From Aved-18 sp964606665 (lineage in GTDB: Bacteria > Cyanobacteriota > Vampirovibrionia > Obscuribacterales > Obscuribacteraceae), in contig CAZSHS010000014.1 in assembly GCA_964606665.1 (NCBI GenBank), positions 1 to 64,000 of the forward strand: 64,000 nt of DNA, written 5' to 3'. Positions 62,601 through 64,000 of this stretch are shown piece by piece (the first letter of the stretch is position 1; every line of letters starts with the position of its first letter). The position numbers and the translations under genes are program-made. The notes under the pieces were generated by a model that was given only the letters and a program-made list of their open reading frames with translations, was not told where the DNA came from and searched no databases.

Positions 62601-64000
62601 TCCACCTGTGCCCTATCCAGGAATGCCTGATCCTCAAGCAATGGCTCAAGCACAAGCTCAAGGACAAATGCCGCAATTTCCCACACCCCCTCCAGTAGAA
62701 GCACCACCCACACAAGCAGCAAGCACCACTAGTGCGCCAGTGAATCCGCTTGAAGTAGATGATGACCCTTTTACTCAACATATAACTGATTTTGACTCAG
62801 ATGATAAATCGCCAGATAGTTCGAGTTTGCCAAGCTCACCTCTTGAGAAAGACGAAGATCCATTTGCAGCGGTGGCAAAATCTTCCAATGTCGAATTGGA
62901 TTCCAGCGCGCAAGAGCAGGCAGAACAAAATATGGCTGCACTGCTCGAAGCTAAAATGAAGGAAGATGATCCTTTTAAAAATGTTGCCACTGAATCTTCT
63001 GAAACTCCTAAAGCTCAAATTGCAAATCCAACTGCGCCACCACAAGAAGAGCGCAGCGCCGAAGATATGCTCGATGCATTACTTGATGCACGTTTGAAAG
63101 AGGAAAATCCACCTACACCTGAGTCTTCGATGATGCAGGCACCGTCAATGAGTTCGCGCCCTCTCAAACTAGACGATGACGATAGTGATTTGAGTGAGCT
63201 TGGTGCACTTTTAAAATCTAAATTGACCGGGTCTTCACAAGAAGAGAAAAAACCAGAACCACCGAAGAGTTCGTCTGCACTTGGCCAATTGCTTGGCGCG
63301 CTGCAAGACGAAGAAGAAGATGAGGAACCATCAGCAGCGAAGGAAGCCTCAAATAGTAGTCTTGGTAGTGCATTAAATGCGGCTGTCGATGATATGTTTA
63401 CTGAATCTGCTCTAAAAGCTAATCCTGATGTACAACAAGTTGGACTAGGAGATTTTAAAGGGCTGAAGGCAATCAATGCCCCGGGTGAAGCCAATACCGA
63501 AATTGCAGATGCTGTAGACAAATGGCTCGACAATGTTGAGTCTGGTGCCGCTAAAAAAGAAGGCGGGTTTGGCGCAGTGGCAGCTAAATTGTCCGAGATT
63601 ATGGGAGACGATGAAGAGCCAAAACCAGCGCCAAAAGAAGAACCAAAAGCATTTGATGGAGTTGGTCGGGGCGAGAAAAAACCCAGCCATACATCTGATG
63701 CGCTTTCAAGATTACTTGCTGCAGCTAGCATGGCAACTGATACTCCAGCAGCCAGCACCAAATCTTTTGATTCGATGAATGCCGTTGGTGGTGCAAATCC
63801 AGGTAGTTCGGCAAGTGGAATTCCATCTACTCCATTTGGACCTGATCCTTACCAAGCTGAGCAGACAGGACAATCTGCAGATAAATTTGGACAAGATGCA
63901 ATCAATGCCAAAATTGCTGAAATGAACAAGCGACTTGAACAACAATCGCAAAGCATGAGTAGCGTAAATCTAGATCATGTTCAGCAAGGTGGATCTGACC
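59620..64000 (+). CDS. Giant Ser/Thr kinase with low-complexity tail, 3' end outside window
   Basis: At least 1460 residues, with no stop before the window edge. The N terminus has a zinc-ribbon-like knuckle (CLRCNQYFEDQEELCPND). A Hanks-type kinase follows: GKGSSGIVY (49-57), Lys in IAVKVIH (about 71), HRDMKPEN (Asp about 166), DFG (about 188) and AYMSPEQCQG, so it should be active. From about residue 370 the chain is Pro/Ala/Gln/Gly-rich with tandem repeats: NP dipeptides, a GAPRPQGTP block three times, GT dipeptides and PGM/PGYPP runs. It then becomes acidic with repeated short helices such as DPFAAVAKSS, NMAALLEAKMKEDDPF and AEDMLDALLDARLKEE. No membrane helix is seen in this part. It may act as a scaffold whose tail docks partners. 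Confidence 0.88.
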   Translation, partial: MKLCLRCNQYFEDQEELCPNDKAKLEPVGKDPLVGALINNRYVVESIIGKGSSGIVYKATRLMMGGDIAVKVIHSYLGVDGNSLERLLRELKAAEKLRHPHIITVWESGITDDGQPYLVMDYLEGITLAALLKQKGALTIKRVLSITKQVVDALIHAHDQGLIHRDMKPENVVLEENESQGDYVKVLDFGIAETPAEIAASKARPGKTKTVAGSPAYMSPEQCQGFELDFRSDLYSVAVICFEMLTGRRPFVAPDLMKLMYKTVTEPAPLMGEIRKDIVFPEALENVIAKALSKLPEERQDSLRQFWSEFEAACKTSSFVTSEHSKRNYIDERSIEEHGFLPTERLTGESPPSAVGNFAKGPEDDLALYLAELEGEQAVDSNKESQPESKPASPAPAKPAGSAPSGSITNPTAQAPKPASPQTQGQAPAQRPQGAPPPGGPSKPPGAPGAQSSPGAPRPTTGNMQRPGGPAQGQRPPGAPVASSPNPNPNPNPNAPRPTNPGTATGAPANRPATSGNMQRPAQPGQPGNASQTASGPRPAIPPQSQAPTASQSKLAGLVRKEGSPAPVQGKPPAGPISGSGGGTAPGAKTASQNMPKPPGANQAPGASGAPRPQGTPTPSGAPRPQGTPTSSGAPRPQGTSGPNPNPNAPRPVSQNMQRPPGSQAPQSAPKPQGATGPNPNPNPNPNPNAPRPVSQNMQRPPGSQAPGPTGTAKPGTPGAPGAISSPLVPKPSPAFGPGGATTKPPQNTGAGAGSAAPQPKPNAPTSVPAKLPGTGTGTGTGTGTGTGTGTGTGTAATTGPVPATASGTAQAANQQKQPAVGVDRKELDGIVAKEETLQEAKARFSNLNWDDELDALKDDHDKPSSPVQSGAWPQGVKIGSKEEVQSPTTSYSSIAAQVLKADQPTESTPQTPQTPPISQSQQMQGMPGYPPGMQPGMQQMPQGQMPYYPGYQYPPMPGYPPMYPPGYPQMPYDPNMQWQGQVPPYGVQSGTGYPPVPYPGMPDPQAMAQAQAQGQMPQFPTPPPVEAPPTQAASTTSAPVNPLEVDDDPFTQHITDFDSDDKSPDSSSLPSSPLEKDEDPFAAVAKSSNVELDSSAQEQAEQNMAALLEAKMKEDDPFKNVATESSETPKAQIANPTAPPQEERSAEDMLDALLDARLKEENPPTPESSMMQAPSMSSRPLKLDDDDSDLSELGALLKSKLTGSSQEEKKPEPPKSSSALGQLLGALQDEEEDEEPSAAKEASNSSLGSALNAAVDDMFTESALKANPDVQQVGLGDFKGLKAINAPGEANTEIADAVDKWLDNVESGAAKKEGGFGAVAAKLSEIMGDDEEPKPAPKEEPKAFDGVGRGEKKPSHTSDALSRLLAAASMATDTPAASTKSFDSMNAVGGANPGSSASGIPSTPFGPDPYQAEQTGQSADKFGQDAINAKIAEMNKRLEQQSQSMSSVNLDHVQQGGSD
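61441..61542. repeat. Three tandem 36-bp units in the kinase tail
   Basis: Units at 61441-61476 and 61477-61512 and a third from 61513 encode SGAPRPQGTPT(P/S). The third copy decays after its first 30 bases. They are in frame. Confidence 0.8.
61939..62004. repeat. Hexanucleotide microsatellite encoding Gly-Thr
   Basis: Eleven consecutive 6-base units: four of the GGCAC(T/C) type and seven identical GGTACT. They encode (GT)11 in frame. Changes in copy number would alter the tail length but not the reading frame. Confidence 0.9.

Noticed and set aside
63015..63761. Minus-strand frame of 248 codons opposite the giant kinase gene
   Set aside because: It is antisense to a continuous kinase frame, is Ser/Ala/Phe-rich and has no ribosome-binding site.

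Overview
The window reads as chromosomal DNA from a non-photosynthetic relative of the Cyanobacteria, most like the Melainabacteria/Vampirovibrionia and in particular the Obscuribacterales. This placement is an inference. It rests on an ATP synthase cluster ordered I-a-c-b'-b-delta-alpha-gamma with no beta or epsilon gene (a cyanobacterial arrangement), an asd-dapA-RNase J order as in Cyanobacteria, SepF, a PspA/Vipp1 protein, the MEP isoprenoid pathway, the futalosine menaquinone pathway, and many secreted TPR proteins and Ser/Thr kinases. No photosynthesis gene, phage, transposon or CRISPR array is visible. Four runs of ten Ns (1539-1548, 13094-13103, 14080-14089, 53656-53665) are assembly joins. 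At least two change the apparent reading frame of a gene, and one appears to hide most of a gene.

Layout. 1-9445: the 5' part of a Ser/Thr kinase, a secreted coiled-coil protein, a nucleoside-hydrolase-like protein and an M23 peptidase (all minus), then NDH-2 and a 992-residue TPR protein (plus), and a small secreted protein with a frameshift. 9446-10799: tRNA-Thr and a gene-poor kilobase holding a strong candidate small RNA with its own promoter and terminator. 10800-15923: dut-dapB-asd-dapA-(RNase J remnant)-RNase J, a tightly coupled lysine/DAP and RNA-decay operon. 16274-24536 (minus): sepF, then smc-scpA-scpB-ispD preceded by a TPR gene. 24554-26421: tgt and pspA, convergent. 26609-32245: the ATP synthase cluster. 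32313-36775: a SpoIID-like protein, a site-2 protease, an FmdB zinc ribbon and a PAS histidine kinase.

36778-40185: a protein of unknown family, then a protein with a complete papain-like Gln/Cys/His/Asn signature, overlapped by a small partner gene. 40192-47217 (minus, apart from one small plus-strand gene): SPFH protein, nth, ispE, rsmA, a CNNM/CorC-type transporter, a membrane protein and surE. 47343-51112: a Clp-N-only protein, a divergent HTH/zinc-ribbon regulator and NurA nuclease pair, and an unknown protein. 51175-54806: mqnE, a secreted protein whose gene holds a perfect 38-bp palindrome, a tiny Cys-rich protein and a secreted alpha/beta hydrolase. 54814-64000: a secreted unknown, a di-heme cytochrome c, a TPR-PDZ protein, dprA, and a giant Ser/Thr kinase with a long repetitive tail that runs off the window.

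Together the genes describe a respiring, diderm-like heterotroph with NDH-2, menaquinone, cytochrome c and F-type ATP synthase, whose accessory content is mostly secreted or signalling proteins. The items most worth following up are the papain-like protein and its partner, the orphan small RNA at 10491-10695, the RNase J gene lost in the 14080 gap, and the repeated promoter layout with a -10 box only a few bases before the start codon.
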